Source: Shewanella sp. Choline-02u-19 (GTDB lineage: Bacteria > Pseudomonadota > Gammaproteobacteria > Enterobacterales > Shewanellaceae). Taken from it: DNA of 64,000 nt. This document shows, in pieces, positions 18,333 through 27,768 of the stretch. Numbering within the stretch: the first letter of the stretch is position 1; the number at the start of each line of letters is the position of its first letter. The stretch spans positions 2,232,001 through 2,296,000 of the forward strand of contig NZ_PJBE01000013.1 in NCBI RefSeq assembly GCF_002836205.1. Reading direction: 5' to 3'. A program made the position numbers and the translations under genes. Below the pieces are notes generated by a model. That model was not told where the DNA came from. It was given only the letters and a program-made list of their open reading frames with translations, and did no database searches.

Positions 18333-18360
18333 ATTATACCTTGCATATCTGGGTTGGTAA
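18333..18360 (-). promoter_or_regulatory. guaB promoter
   Basis: On the minus strand TTACCA (18355-18360) and TATAAT (18333-18338) are 16 bases apart, placing the start of transcription about 45 bases before the guaB ATG, within the guaB/xseA divergent gap. Confidence 0.5.
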
Positions 18361-18401
18361 ATGGAAAATAGGCATTAATTAGCATTTAGTGTGAAATAAT
18401 C

Positions 18402-19739
18402 ATGAAAACCGCAAAAAACAACGTTTACACGGTCTCTCGGCTCAATGGTGAAGTAAGACAGCTCCTTGAGGGACAGTTGGGCCGAATTTGGCTAAATGCT
18501 GAGATTTCAAATTTTGCCGCCCCCGGTTCTGGCCACTGGTATTTGACCTTAAAAGACAATGCTTCGCAGATACGCTGCGCCATGTTTAAAGGCCGCAATC
18601 AAGCAGTGACTTTTCGTCCGGTCAATGGTCAGCAAGTATTAGTTAAGGGCAATATTAGCGTTTATGAGCCAAGAGGCGATTATCAGCTACTCATAGAATC
18701 TATGCTCCCCGCAGGTGACGGTTTATTAGCTCAGCAGTATGAAGCGTTAAAGATGAAGCTCGCGGCCGAAGGCATGTTTGCTGCAGACACTAAACGTCCA
18801 TTACCCAAAAACATTCAACGAATAGGCGTGGTCACCTCCCCTACTGGCGCGGCTATTCGCGATATCTTGCATGTATTAGCAAGGCGTGATTCCTCAGTGG
18901 AAGTCATCATCTACCCAACCCCAGTGCAAGGCGTTGCTGCCGCGAAAAGTATCTGCAGCGCCATCAACCTCGCCAACACCCGCGCTGAAGTTGATGTACT
19001 GCTCGTCACCCGTGGAGGGGGCTCATTAGAGGATTTGTGGTGCTTTAACGACGAAGGGTTAGCACACACTATCTACAACAGTGGCATTCCAGTAGTGTCC
19101 GCCGTCGGTCATGAAGTCGATACGACCATCAGTGATTATGTCGCCGATCTTCGTGCCCCTACCCCATCCGCCGGTGCCGAGCTATTATCAAACGATGCCG
19201 ACAACAAAGCGCAAAAGCTCACCGCAGTATTGTCACGCTTAAAGCAAAGTTGGCAGCATTATCAGTTAAAGCAGCAAAGTCGACTGCAAACCGCAGAGCA
19301 CCACCTGCAAAAGCAAGATCCGCAGCGCCGCTTGCAAACCTATGAACAAACCTTTGATGAGATGCAATTAAGACTGCAAAAAGCGATGCAATCAAAACTG
19401 CATGGTTTGACGTTAAAGCAGCAACAACTCAGTAGCCGACTCGACAATCAATCGCCGCAACATCGATTAGATTTAGAGAGCCAACGTTTAAGCTATTTGG
19501 GCGACAAACTCACCGCGCTAATGACAGATAAGTTAAACATGAGCGAGCAACGTATCGCCCATCGCGCTCAGCAGTTAGACACAGTGAGTCCACTGGCGAC
19601 ATTAAGCCGAGGGTATAGTATTACCCTAAATGGCGAAGGTAAGGTGCTACAGGCGGCTGACGACACTATTGTAGGTGATACGCTGACCACACGTTTGCGA
19701 GATGGAAGTGTGAGCTCGACGGTTATTGAGGTGGGGTAA
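18402..19739 (+). CDS. xseA: Exodeoxyribonuclease VII large subunit
   Basis: The protein has 445 residues (E. coli 456). With XseB it degrades single-stranded DNA to short oligonucleotides. An N-terminal OB-fold (residues ~8-105, LNAEISNFAAPGSGHWYLTL) is followed by the conserved nuclease core (IGVVTSPTGAAIRDI, VTRGGGSLEDLWCFND, VGHEVDTTISDYVAD). A Gln-rich coiled coil occupies residues ~265-395 and a short C-terminal part (PLATLSRGYSI) binds XseB. It is divergent from guaB; xseB is not in this window. Confidence 0.97.
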   Translation: MKTAKNNVYTVSRLNGEVRQLLEGQLGRIWLNAEISNFAAPGSGHWYLTLKDNASQIRCAMFKGRNQAVTFRPVNGQQVLVKGNISVYEPRGDYQLLIESMLPAGDGLLAQQYEALKMKLAAEGMFAADTKRPLPKNIQRIGVVTSPTGAAIRDILHVLARRDSSVEVIIYPTPVQGVAAAKSICSAINLANTRAEVDVLLVTRGGGSLEDLWCFNDEGLAHTIYNSGIPVVSAVGHEVDTTISDYVADLRAPTPSAGAELLSNDADNKAQKLTAVLSRLKQSWQHYQLKQQSRLQTAEHHLQKQDPQRRLQTYEQTFDEMQLRLQKAMQSKLHGLTLKQQQLSSRLDNQSPQHRLDLESQRLSYLGDKLTALMTDKLNMSEQRIAHRAQQLDTVSPLATLSRGYSITLNGEGKVLQAADDTIVGDTLTTRLRDGSVSSTVIEVG

Positions 19740-19782
19740 CCTGTTGCAGATTCTATCTTCACTTGAGAAGGCATGTTCAAAA

Positions 19783-19831
19783 TTCGTTTGAAAATTAACG
19801 TACAGCTAATCAAACTTCGTTTGAAAATCAA
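19783..19831. repeat. Two short direct repeats after xseA
   Basis: TTCGTTTGAAAATTAA (19783-19798) and TTCGTTTGAAAATCAA (19816-19831) differ by one base and are 33 bases apart. CAAACTTCGTTTG (19811-19823) is also a palindrome. The function is unknown. Confidence 0.4.
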
Positions 19832-19924
19832 AGTCGTGGTGCTTCGCCCACTCCTGAGTTTTACAGCCATAAGCAATCAAACTCTTTTGTAAAAACAGAA
19901 GCTAACCTTTAAACCCCAAGCAAC

Positions 19925-19950
19925 AAAAAAGGAACCCTAGGGTTCCTTTT
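19925..19950. terminator. Bidirectional terminator between xseA and der
   Basis: AAAAGGAACCC with GGGTTCCTTTT forms an almost perfect palindrome flanked by A and T runs. It serves both converging genes. Confidence 0.85.
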
Positions 19951-19991
19951 AGTATCAACTTGCTATCAAGCAAAGAGCAAAAAGCAAAGAA

Positions 19992-21467
19992 TTAATCTTC
20001 TTTCTTCTTGTCACGGATATGAGACGTCATACGTTTACGACGACGCTCTTGACCTACTGTCAGCTTCTTAGTGTGCATGCCCTCAAACGGGTTTTCACCA
20101 TCTTGGAAACGGATCTGGATCGGTGTACCCATCACTTTAAGTGAACGACGGTAGTAGTTCATCATATAGCGCTTGTATGAATCAGGTAGCTTCTTAACCT
20201 GGTTACCGTGAACAACTACAATAGGAGGGTTGTAACCACCAGCGTGAGCGTATTTAAGCTTCACACGGCGACCTCTAACCAATGGAGGCTGGTGATCGTC
20301 TTGTGCCATTTGCATAATACGCGTCAACATTGCCGTGCTTACGCGGTTAGTTGCACTGTCGTATGCTTCTTCAACTGACTCATATAAATGGCCAACACCG
20401 GTACCGTGCAATGCAGAGATAAAGTGAATACGGGCAAAGTCGATGAAGCCTAAACGGCGGTCGAGTTCGCTCTTAACACGTTCTTTTATCTCTTGATCGA
20501 CTCCGTCCCACTTGTTGACGGCAATAACGAGTGCTCGACCAGCGTTAAGTGTAAAACCAAGTAGACCTAAGTCTTGCTCAGCAATACCTTCGCGGGCATC
20601 AATAATAAGCAGTACCACGTTACAGTCTTCAATGGCTTTCAAGGTTTTAATAACCGAGAACTTCTCAACCGTTTCATGTACTTTACTGCGGCGACGAACA
20701 CCTGCAGTATCAATTAACACATACTCACGACCTTCACGTTCCATTGGAATGTAAATACTGTCGCGGGTGGTGCCTGGCTCGTCATACACAACAACGCGTT
20801 CTTCACCTAAAATACGGTTGATTAGCGTTGATTTACCTACGTTAGGCTTACCAATAATAGCAAGTTTGATCGGTAAGTCTTGTAGACGTTTCTGCTCAAC
20901 TTCGGCTTCTTCTTCCGTGTATTCACGCTCTTCTTCGTCCTCTTCGCCTTCACCCTGCTTGGTGATCCCCATCGCTTCCGCGTAAGGTGCTAAAGAGTAC
21001 TCAATCATGTTCGTTACACCACGACCTTGCGCCGCGGCCATTTGGTAAACTTCACCAAGACCCAACGACCAAAATTCAGCACACGCTGAATCGGCATCGA
21101 CGCCGTCAACTTTGTTGGCGACTACGAATGTGGTTTTTTCACGGCTACGTAGGTGCTGCGCGATCGCTAAATCGGCTGCGGTTAAACCTGCGCGAGCATC
21201 AGTCATAAACAGGACTACGTCAGCTTCTTCAATAGCCGCTAACGACTGTTCAGCCATACGGGTTTCAATCCCCTCTTCAGTGCCATCGATACCACCAGTA
21301 TCAACCACAATGAACTCATAGCCAGACAAGTGCGCTCGGCCGTACTTACGATCCCGAGTTAGCCCAGGAAAATCTGCCACTAAGGCATCTCTGGTACGGG
21401 TAAGTCTGTTAAAAAGGGTCGACTTACCAACATTCGGTCGCCCAACAAGGGCCACAACAGGAATCAT
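19992..21467 (-). CDS. der: Ribosome biogenesis GTPase Der (EngA)
   Basis: The protein has 491 residues (E. coli 490). It carries two tandem GTPase domains: GRPNVGKST, DTGGID and NKVDG in the first (residues 8-165), GKPNVGKST, DTAGVR and NKWDG in the second (~205-375). They are joined by an acidic linker (GEGEEDEEEREYTEEEAE) and followed by a KH-like domain and a basic tail. It is essential for 50S ribosomal subunit assembly. It is the last gene of the minus-strand string, separated from bamB by a terminator, so it probably also has its own promoter. Confidence 0.98.
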   Translation of the reverse strand: MIPVVALVGRPNVGKSTLFNRLTRTRDALVADFPGLTRDRKYGRAHLSGYEFIVVDTGGIDGTEEGIETRMAEQSLAAIEEADVVLFMTDARAGLTAADLAIAQHLRSREKTTFVVANKVDGVDADSACAEFWSLGLGEVYQMAAAQGRGVTNMIEYSLAPYAEAMGITKQGEGEEDEEEREYTEEEAEVEQKRLQDLPIKLAIIGKPNVGKSTLINRILGEERVVVYDEPGTTRDSIYIPMEREGREYVLIDTAGVRRRSKVHETVEKFSVIKTLKAIEDCNVVLLIIDAREGIAEQDLGLLGFTLNAGRALVIAVNKWDGVDQEIKERVKSELDRRLGFIDFARIHFISALHGTGVGHLYESVEEAYDSATNRVSTAMLTRIMQMAQDDHQPPLVRGRRVKLKYAHAGGYNPPIVVVHGNQVKKLPDSYKRYMMNYYRRSLKVMGTPIQIRFQDGENPFEGMHTKKLTVGQERRRKRMTSHIRDKKKED

Positions 21468-21500
21468 TTAATTGCCTCTATTACTCATTTCTATTAACTA

Positions 21501-21531
21501 AAAAGCCCCCGGAATACACATCCAGGGGCCT
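21501..21531 (-). terminator. Terminator after bamB
   Basis: On the minus strand GGCCCCTGGA pairs with TTCCGGGGGC around a short loop, followed by TTTTTAG, in the 85-bp gap between bamB and der. Confidence 0.75.
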
Positions 21532-21552
21532 TATCATGTCTAACAATTCGGC

Positions 21553-22740
21553 TTACGGAAGTGTAACTCGAACTATTTGTCCGTCACGAGTCTGCACATA
21601 CAAGTTGTCTTTAACAACAAGTGGCTGACTGTATAAACCGGAACTATCTACTTGAACACGCCCGACTATTTTACCATCAGACTTGTTTAAAAAATGTAGG
21701 TAACCTTCAAAATCACCCACAACGACGTAGTCTTTAAACGACACTGCCGCGGTTAAATTACGGTTTGCTAGCTCAACATTATTCCATAACTCTAGACCAT
21801 TTCGTCTATCAACAGAGTAAATACGGCTATGGTCATCAACAACAAACAAGCTTGCACCTGAATAAGCTAACTCATGAAAGCTTGAATACTTACGCGTCCA
21901 AACAACACGACCCGTGCGCATCTCCATTGAGACAAGGTTACCGTTGTAACTCACTGCGTAGAGGTTTTCACCCACTAGCAAGGGTTTCATATCAACGTCA
22001 GCCATACGAGAAAACTCATTACCGCCAGCTGGCGTATAAATCGCTTGTGCCCATGCAGCCTGACCGTTGGTTTTAATCACTACTGCGATTTTACCATCAG
22101 CAGTACCTACAAAGAAACCACCCGCATCATAAGCTGCTGAGCCTGTGCCGCGTAAAGTTAATGTTGGCAGTTGGTTTTCATAAACCCAACGTTTTTCGCC
22201 ATCATCAACATTGAAAGCTTCTAACGTACCTGAACCGGTATTAACCACAACTAAGTCGTCGCCAACCGTTGGGGCTGATAACACTTCACCGCCTGCAATA
22301 ACGTGCCATACAGGTTCACCTGTTTCAGCATCAAATGCTGCAACAAGGCCACTTTCGCCACCGACAAAGACTTTGTTTCGTGCCGCGGTAACACCACCGG
22401 CTAAACGTGCGCCTTTGTTTTTAGCGAGAATGTTATCTCTAAAGATTGAGCTAAAATCGTTATCCCACACTTTTTTGCCTGTGGCTTCATCAAAAGCAAC
22501 GACTTTACCGTAGCGGTCAGCAACAAAAATTTTATCATAACGCGCCGCTGGACGTAGGCGTGAATAATAATCACCCACACCAGCACCGACATTAGCGCTC
22601 CAGGTGACTTCTGGAAAAACGCTTGCTTCAATTTCTGTAAGCGGAGAAACGGGCTCTTCCTCAACATCGTTCGATGCACACGCAGACAGCATTCCTATGC
22701 TCAATCCACATGCGAATAGTGTTTTGCACCAAGACTTCAT
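21553..22740 (-). CDS. bamB: Outer membrane assembly lipoprotein BamB
   Basis: The 395-residue lipoprotein has signal and lipobox LSAC (Cys21). The mature part is an eight-bladed PQQ-type beta-propeller, seen as repeated G.V.A.D..TG..VW motifs (KVVAFDEATGKKVWDND, GLVAAFDAETGEPVWHV, LVSMEMRTGRVVWTRKY). It is the accessory part of the BAM complex that docks beta-barrel proteins onto BamA at the outer membrane. It lies 11 bp after yfgM, the usual hisS-yfgM-bamB-der order. Confidence 0.97.
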   Translation of the reverse strand: MKSWCKTLFACGLSIGMLSACASNDVEEEPVSPLTEIEASVFPEVTWSANVGAGVGDYYSRLRPAARYDKIFVADRYGKVVAFDEATGKKVWDNDFSSIFRDNILAKNKGARLAGGVTAARNKVFVGGESGLVAAFDAETGEPVWHVIAGGEVLSAPTVGDDLVVVNTGSGTLEAFNVDDGEKRWVYENQLPTLTLRGTGSAAYDAGGFFVGTADGKIAVVIKTNGQAAWAQAIYTPAGGNEFSRMADVDMKPLLVGENLYAVSYNGNLVSMEMRTGRVVWTRKYSSFHELAYSGASLFVVDDHSRIYSVDRRNGLELWNNVELANRNLTAAVSFKDYVVVGDFEGYLHFLNKSDGKIVGRVQVDSSGLYSQPLVVKDNLYVQTRDGQIVRVTLP

Positions 22741-22751
22741 GGGCAGATTCC

Positions 22752-23372
22752 TTATGCCTTGTTCAAATTATCAAGCTTCATTTGCAATGTTGGACTACTC
22801 ATAGTGCCACCATTTTCTACTGCAGCTTGATAGGCAAGCTTAGCCTTGTCGGTTTCACCTTGGCGAACCAAGAAATCACCTTTTAATTCATCTCTTTGTG
22901 CTGCTGAAGCAACATCTTTGATCTGCTCAAGCGTAGTAATCGCTGTCGCATATTGACCTTGCTCTGCTTGCACGCGTGCAAGACGCATGGTTGCTACAAG
23001 CACGATGCTACTATCGGCATTAACCGCAATCACATTTTTAAGTGTGGCTTCGGCTTTTTCCAAATCACCCGTTTCAACGGCTGACTTAGCGACCATAAGC
23101 TCTAATAAAGACTGATAGCCTTTTTGACCATGTTCTTTAGCAAACGTATCTGCAGCGCTTAGCATTGCTGCATCAGCTGTATTTTGACTGCTTAGTGCCT
23201 GAAAAGACTCTGAAGCGGCTTCAGCTTGAGCTAACTGATAGTCGGAATAATAGTTCCAACCAAATAATCCACCTAAACCGACAACAGCACCTACGACAAT
23301 TGAACTACCGTAATCTTTCCAAAACTGTTTGATAGCATCTACTTGTTGTTCTTCTGTGCTATAGACTTCCAC
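22752..23372 (-). CDS. yfgM: YfgM-type membrane-anchored TPR protein
   Basis: The protein has 206 residues. The cytoplasmic N-terminus MEVYSTEEQQVDAIKQFWKDYG is diagnostic. A single membrane helix follows (~residues 23-43, SIVVGAVVGLGGLFGWNYY), then a periplasmic alpha-helical TPR-like region. In E. coli YfgM associates with PpiD and the SecYEG translocon and helps periplasmic chaperoning. It lies between hisS and bamB with short gaps of 14 and 11 bp, so it is cotranscribed. Confidence 0.93.
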   Translation of the reverse strand: MEVYSTEEQQVDAIKQFWKDYGSSIVVGAVVGLGGLFGWNYYSDYQLAQAEAASESFQALSSQNTADAAMLSAADTFAKEHGQKGYQSLLELMVAKSAVETGDLEKAEATLKNVIAVNADSSIVLVATMRLARVQAEQGQYATAITTLEQIKDVASAAQRDELKGDFLVRQGETDKAKLAYQAAVENGGTMSSPTLQMKLDNLNKA

Positions 23373-23386
23373 GTGTACTTCCCCTT

Positions 23387-24661
23387 TTAAATCAGTTCTG
23401 CAATATAAGTCGCCAACGCTTCTCGGGCAACTAATTCTTGTGCTTTATCTTCACGAAGGTACTTTACTGCCACTTGATTATTGGCAAGTTCATCTTCGCC
23501 AATCACAAGTGCCACAGCAGCACCGCTTTTATCTGCTCGCTTCATCTGTTTTTTAAAGTTGCCACCACCACAATGGCTCATCACTTTCAAACTCGGCAAA
23601 CTTGCTCTTAACTCTTGCGCAACCTTTATCGCTTCAACTCGGCAGTTATCACCCATCGCGGTGACATAGACATCAACGGCTGGTTTAACATCTTTATCTA
23701 GCTCGAGAGTTTCTAGCAATAACACAATACGCTCTAGACCCATAGCGAAGCCGACTGCTGGTGTTGACTTACCACCGAGTTGACCCACTAAACCATCGTA
23801 ACGGCCGCCAGCTAAAACTGTGCCTTGTGAGCCTAGACTTGATGTCACCCACTCAAACACGGTGCGGTTATAGTAATCTAAGCCGCGCACTAGACGAGGA
23901 TTGATTGTGTATTGGATGCCAACAGCCTCTAAGAGTTCACATAAATGTGAAAAATGTGAACGAGTCTCTTCGCCTAAGTAATCCATCAACGCTGGTGCAT
24001 CGCCTAACAAAGCTTGAACAGCAGCATTTTTAGAGTCTAAAACTCTAAGCGGGTTACTGTACATACGGCGTTGGCTATCTTCATCTAGCACATCTTTATG
24101 TTGCTCTAAAAAGGCAATCAAAGCATCTCGATATGCTGCACGCTCTTCGCTATCACCTAAGGTGTTTAGCTCAAGTGTGACATGCTCGGAAATCCCCAGC
24201 TTTTCCCAAAGCATGGCAGATAGCATTAATACTTCAGCATCGATGTCAGCACTGGCGATGCCATAGACTTCAACACCAAATTGATTGAATTGACGGTAAC
24301 GTCCCTTTTGTGGGCGCTCATGACGGAACATAGGACCCATATACCAAAGACGTTGCTCTTGGTTATACAGTAAACCGTGTTCATTACCGGCGCGTACCGT
24401 TGATGCGGTACCTTCTGGACGTAACGATAAGCTGTCGCCGTTACGGTCTTCGAAGGTATACATTTCTTTTTCAACAATATCAGTAACTTCACCGATTGAA
24501 CGTTTAAAAAGGTCAGTACTTTCAACGATAGGTGTACGGATTTCGCTGTAACCGTATGCACTGACAGTCTCTCTAAGAACGGTTTCAAGTTTTTGCCATA
24601 TAGGACTTTGGGTCGGCAGAATGTCGTTCATTCCGCGGATCGCTTGGATCTGTTTTGCCAC
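23387..24661 (-). CDS. hisS: Histidyl-tRNA synthetase
   Basis: Class II synthetase charging tRNA-His. The longest frame runs 31 codons further upstream, but that part overlaps a terminator/promoter and is unlike the family. The GTG at 24661 (VAKQIQAIRGMND) gives 424 residues, exactly the E. coli length. Motifs: RPEGTAS and RHERPQKGRYRQFNQ (motif 2), GLDYYNRTVFEW and GGRYDGLV (His-specific), AVGFAMGLERIVLL (motif 3), and a C-terminal anticodon-binding domain. No strong Shine-Dalgarno precedes the GTG. It is the first gene of hisS-yfgM-bamB, with a promoter just upstream. Confidence 0.95.
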   Translation of the reverse strand: MAKQIQAIRGMNDILPTQSPIWQKLETVLRETVSAYGYSEIRTPIVESTDLFKRSIGEVTDIVEKEMYTFEDRNGDSLSLRPEGTASTVRAGNEHGLLYNQEQRLWYMGPMFRHERPQKGRYRQFNQFGVEVYGIASADIDAEVLMLSAMLWEKLGISEHVTLELNTLGDSEERAAYRDALIAFLEQHKDVLDEDSQRRMYSNPLRVLDSKNAAVQALLGDAPALMDYLGEETRSHFSHLCELLEAVGIQYTINPRLVRGLDYYNRTVFEWVTSSLGSQGTVLAGGRYDGLVGQLGGKSTPAVGFAMGLERIVLLLETLELDKDVKPAVDVYVTAMGDNCRVEAIKVAQELRASLPSLKVMSHCGGGNFKKQMKRADKSGAAVALVIGEDELANNQVAVKYLREDKAQELVAREALATYIAELI

Positions 24662-24693
24662 TGTTCGATTCGCCAAATTTGCTGTTTGAAAAT

Positions 24694-24720
24694 AAAAAAC
24701 GCCCTGCATTATAGGCGTTT
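24694..24720 (-). terminator. ispG terminator with the hisS -10 box in its loop
   Basis: On the minus strand AAACGCC (24714-24720) pairs with GGCGTTT (24697-24703) and is followed by TTTTTTATTTT. The ten-base loop contains TATAAT (24708-24713), which would start a transcript near 24701, forty bases before the hisS GTG. One element seems to end the upstream unit and start the next. Confidence 0.65.
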
Positions 24721-24799
24721 CGATACTAAACGTAAAATGGGTGTTTTTACCCATAAAAAATCACAAGCAAGCCAAGCTCACTTGTGACTATCAAGCTGT

Positions 24800-25915
24800 T
24801 TACTTAGTTACATCTTGCGCTGGAATTCTTGCTTCACTCAAGGCGACTCTTGCCCGAATTTTAGCTTCTAGCGAATCAACAATATTGTTATTGTCAAAAC
24901 GCTCTTTTTGACGCACACCGTCTTTGTAGTAGCCGCTCATGCGGTTACCGCCAGTCAGGCCAATATCGGAGATAAGCGCTTCACCTGGACCATTGACCAC
25001 ACAACCGATGATAGAAACATCCAATGGGGTAACAATATCTTCAAGACGTTGCTCTAACTCGTTAACCGTAGAGATAACATCGAACTCTTGGCGAGAACAT
25101 GACGGACAAGCAATAAAGTTAATTCCGCGTGAACGTATGCGCAATGACTTAAGAATATCAAAGCCCACTTTAATCTCTTCAATAGGATCAGCCGCTAACG
25201 ATATTCTTAATGTGTCGCCAATACCATCAGCCAGTAACATACCTAAGCCAACAGCCGATTTAACCGATCCTGCACGCGCACCGCCCGCTTCAGTGATGCC
25301 TAAATGAAGTGGTTGTATTATTTGCTTAGCCAACAAACGATATGACTCAACCGCTAAGAATACATCTGATGCTTTAACGCTGACTTTAAATTGATCGAAG
25401 TTAAGACGGTCGAGAATATCAACATGACGCATCGCAGATTCAAATAGCGCTTGAGGTGTAGGCTCTTTGTATTTGTCCATTAGTTCTTTCTCTAATGAAC
25501 CACCGTTCACCCCTATTCTAATGGGGATATTTTTGTCACGCGCGCATTCAACCACACTGCGAATACGCTCTTCGTTGCCAATATTACCTGGATTGATACG
25601 CAGACAATCGACACCATATTCAGCCACTTTAAGGGCAATACGGTAATCAAAATGAATATCTGCAATTAACGGTATGTTGGTTTGTTGCTTGATAAGCTTA
25701 AACGCTTCTGCAGCATCCATAGTGGGTACGGATACACGAACAATATCGGCGCCGACTTTTTCTAATGCGTTAATTTGTGCCACTGTGGCAGCCACATCGT
25801 TGGTGTTAGTATTTGTCATCGACTGCACGGCAATAGGTGCGCCGTCACCAATCGGTACATCGCCGACATAAATGCGGCTAGATTTGCGTCTGATAATTGG
25901 AGATTCGTTATACAT
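24800..25915 (-). CDS. ispG: 4-hydroxy-3-methylbut-2-enyl diphosphate synthase IspG
   Basis: The protein has 371 residues (E. coli 372). Penultimate step of the MEP isoprenoid pathway: a [4Fe-4S] enzyme reducing MEcPP to HMBPP. The cluster cysteines are in CPSCSRQEFDV and CVVNGPGEA. The N-terminal TIM barrel has VQSMTNTNTND and SVPTMDAAEAF. It lies 22 bp after rodZ, so it is likely cotranscribed with rlmN-pilF-rodZ. Confidence 0.97.
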   Translation of the reverse strand: MYNESPIIRRKSSRIYVGDVPIGDGAPIAVQSMTNTNTNDVAATVAQINALEKVGADIVRVSVPTMDAAEAFKLIKQQTNIPLIADIHFDYRIALKVAEYGVDCLRINPGNIGNEERIRSVVECARDKNIPIRIGVNGGSLEKELMDKYKEPTPQALFESAMRHVDILDRLNFDQFKVSVKASDVFLAVESYRLLAKQIIQPLHLGITEAGGARAGSVKSAVGLGMLLADGIGDTLRISLAADPIEEIKVGFDILKSLRIRSRGINFIACPSCSRQEFDVISTVNELEQRLEDIVTPLDVSIIGCVVNGPGEALISDIGLTGGNRMSGYYKDGVRQKERFDNNNIVDSLEAKIRARVALSEARIPAQDVTK

Positions 25916-25937
25916 CGTCTTTGTGCTCAGTCATCTG

Positions 25938-26951
25938 TTATTGTCCAGCCAGAGGCAGGCTTAAGTGCGCCACTTCACCGCTAGGATATTGTTGCAAACT
26001 AACTTGAGTTCCATTGAGCTCAATACTCACAACTTGTGGAGCGCCCAATATCACTGCGAAAGGCTCTGCGCCTGTAACATTGATGTTATTTCCTGGCTTT
26101 TTTAAACCATTGATCAGTGTCTTACCGTTCGCATCTGTCACTTTTATCCAGCAATCGCCCGTGAGGTTTAAGACCAAATCTGACAGCGTAGCATCGCTAT
26201 TGAGATTAACTTGCCCAGCGGCGCTATTAGCGTCATTCGAGGCATTATCGCCTAGTCGGCTCTCAACCATTGAAACCAGCATCTGTCCTGCTGACTGCGG
26301 CGCGCTGGCGAGGCTATTCTGGGGTTGAGTGCTCAAAGTTTCAGTCGCACCCTCTTGGTTTGATGCCGTATAAACGGTCTCATCATTATCGATACTTTGC
26401 GAGTTTGTTGTTTGTCCATTGCCAGATATTTCATTAAAGAAAGCCTCCTCCGCAGATGCGGCAACTTCCTCAACCGTTGGTTGTGAGTAATCGACGTTGG
26501 TTTCTATGGATGATTTTTGAAACCACCACAACACCATTAAGGCCAACAATACAAACACAATGACGTAGGTGACAAACATCAACCGACCGTCACGAGCTTG
26601 GTGTGTTCTCTTGCGTGAAAAGCTTTGCATTGACGGTTCAGCATCATTTAACAGCTGTTTATCTAAGCAAACTTGCACTTCAAAAGGGTCTGCTTGCACC
26701 GCGCGAGCATAATTTTTTACGTAGCCGCGTACATAGGTCGCCGCGCCGACTGCTAATAAATTGTCTGCTTCAATATCAAGTATGATACTCGGGCGCAAAT
26801 GCAATTGCGTCGCAATATCCTCTACTGAAACGCCTTTATTTTCGCGGGCTTTTTTTAGCAAAACGCCCAGTGTGAGTGTTGACTCTTCCACTAGGCTTTC
26901 AGTGTCGTTGTTATCTATGTTGGGCAGATCATTCTGTTCATTTTTCATCAA
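25938..26951 (-). CDS. rodZ: Cytoskeletal cell-shape protein RodZ
   Basis: The protein has 337 residues. The cytoplasmic N-terminus has an HTH domain (residues ~27-105, LGVLLKKARENKGVSVEDIA), which in RodZ binds MreB. A membrane helix lies at about residues 119-141 (LMFVTYVIVFVLLALMVLWW). A Ser/Asn/Gln-rich periplasmic linker is followed by a C-terminal DUF4115 beta domain (DLVLNLTGDCWIKVTDANG). It keeps rod shape with the elongasome. Its start overlaps the pilF stop by four bases, indicating translational coupling. Confidence 0.95.
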   Translation of the reverse strand: MMKNEQNDLPNIDNNDTESLVEESTLTLGVLLKKARENKGVSVEDIATQLHLRPSIILDIEADNLLAVGAATYVRGYVKNYARAVQADPFEVQVCLDKQLLNDAEPSMQSFSRKRTHQARDGRLMFVTYVIVFVLLALMVLWWFQKSSIETNVDYSQPTVEEVAASAEEAFFNEISGNGQTTNSQSIDNDETVYTASNQEGATETLSTQPQNSLASAPQSAGQMLVSMVESRLGDNASNDANSAAGQVNLNSDATLSDLVLNLTGDCWIKVTDANGKTLINGLKKPGNNINVTGAEPFAVILGAPQVVSIELNGTQVSLQQYPSGEVAHLSLPLAGQ

Positions 26952-27736
26952 TGCGTATTAGCCCGATATTGCTTGGCCTGAGGCGAAGAAGGAAACTTTG
27001 CTAAGAGTAAAATACCAAATTTCCTAACTGCTTCATCGTCATTCAGACCTTGTTCAATTTCAATTCCCAGCGCTAAACTGATTGGAGATTCGACCGCTAC
27101 TTTATGGTAGCGTGACAGCCGAACTCTCGCCTCTGTATACCGTTTTGCTTCAAGTTCAATTTCAGTTAACTCGATAAGCGAGGTGCGTCTTCTAGGATCA
27201 TACTTAAGCGCCATAGCAAAATACTGTTGCGCTTTCTCTGTTAGACCTGCTTTTCGGCTACAAATTCCCAAGTTCTCATAAGTCGATGCTGACTGAGTAT
27301 ACAAAGGACGTTCAACGGCTTTAAGGAACATCTTTTCAGACTCAGCATATTGACCTTGTTGACACAGGAATGTACCGAAATTATTAAATGAATCTCCGCT
27401 GGCATCCCGAAGGTTTGTTGCTTGTCGGTATGCCTGTTCGGTCTTTTCTAATTCACCTACTGAACTGTAATAATATGCAAATGCGATATGCACATCTTCA
27501 AGCTCAGGAGCAAAAGCTAAAGCGCGGTCTAAATTCGCTTTGGCTTGCTCACTATTACCTTTTTGTAGATAGGTTAAGCCTAACTGTACCCGTTGACGTG
27601 CCGCGGCCACTTTATTGACTTTTCGTTCAGAGACAGGTGTATCAGTGCCAGTATAGGTATTTTGTGTCACGCAGCCCGAAAGCACTGTTGCAGACAACAA
27701 AATAACCAACGGCACGCTCACCTTTCTATGATTCAT
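26948..27736 (-). CDS. pilF: Type IV pilus biogenesis/stability lipoprotein PilF (PilW)
   Basis: The protein has 262 residues. Signal with lipobox LSGC (Cys22), then about five tetratricopeptide repeats (RVQLGLTYLQKGNSEQAKAN, AFAYYYSSVGELEKTEQAYR, NLGICSRKAGLTEKAQQYF). PilF promotes outer-membrane insertion and multimerisation of the PilQ secretin. It lies 32 bp after rlmN and overlaps rodZ, the standard order in gammaproteobacteria. Confidence 0.94.
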   Translation of the reverse strand: MNHRKVSVPLVILLSATVLSGCVTQNTYTGTDTPVSERKVNKVAAARQRVQLGLTYLQKGNSEQAKANLDRALAFAPELEDVHIAFAYYYSSVGELEKTEQAYRQATNLRDASGDSFNNFGTFLCQQGQYAESEKMFLKAVERPLYTQSASTYENLGICSRKAGLTEKAQQYFAMALKYDPRRRTSLIELTEIELEAKRYTEARVRLSRYHKVAVESPISLALGIEIEQGLNDDEAVRKFGILLLAKFPSSPQAKQYRANTH

Positions 27737-27768
27737 CGTTTAGCCTATCTACCAATAGATACAAAGAG

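Noticed and set aside
24662..24754. N-terminal extension of HisS in the longest frame
   Set aside because: It covers a terminator hairpin and promoter and is unlike HisS; the GTG at 24661 gives the family length.
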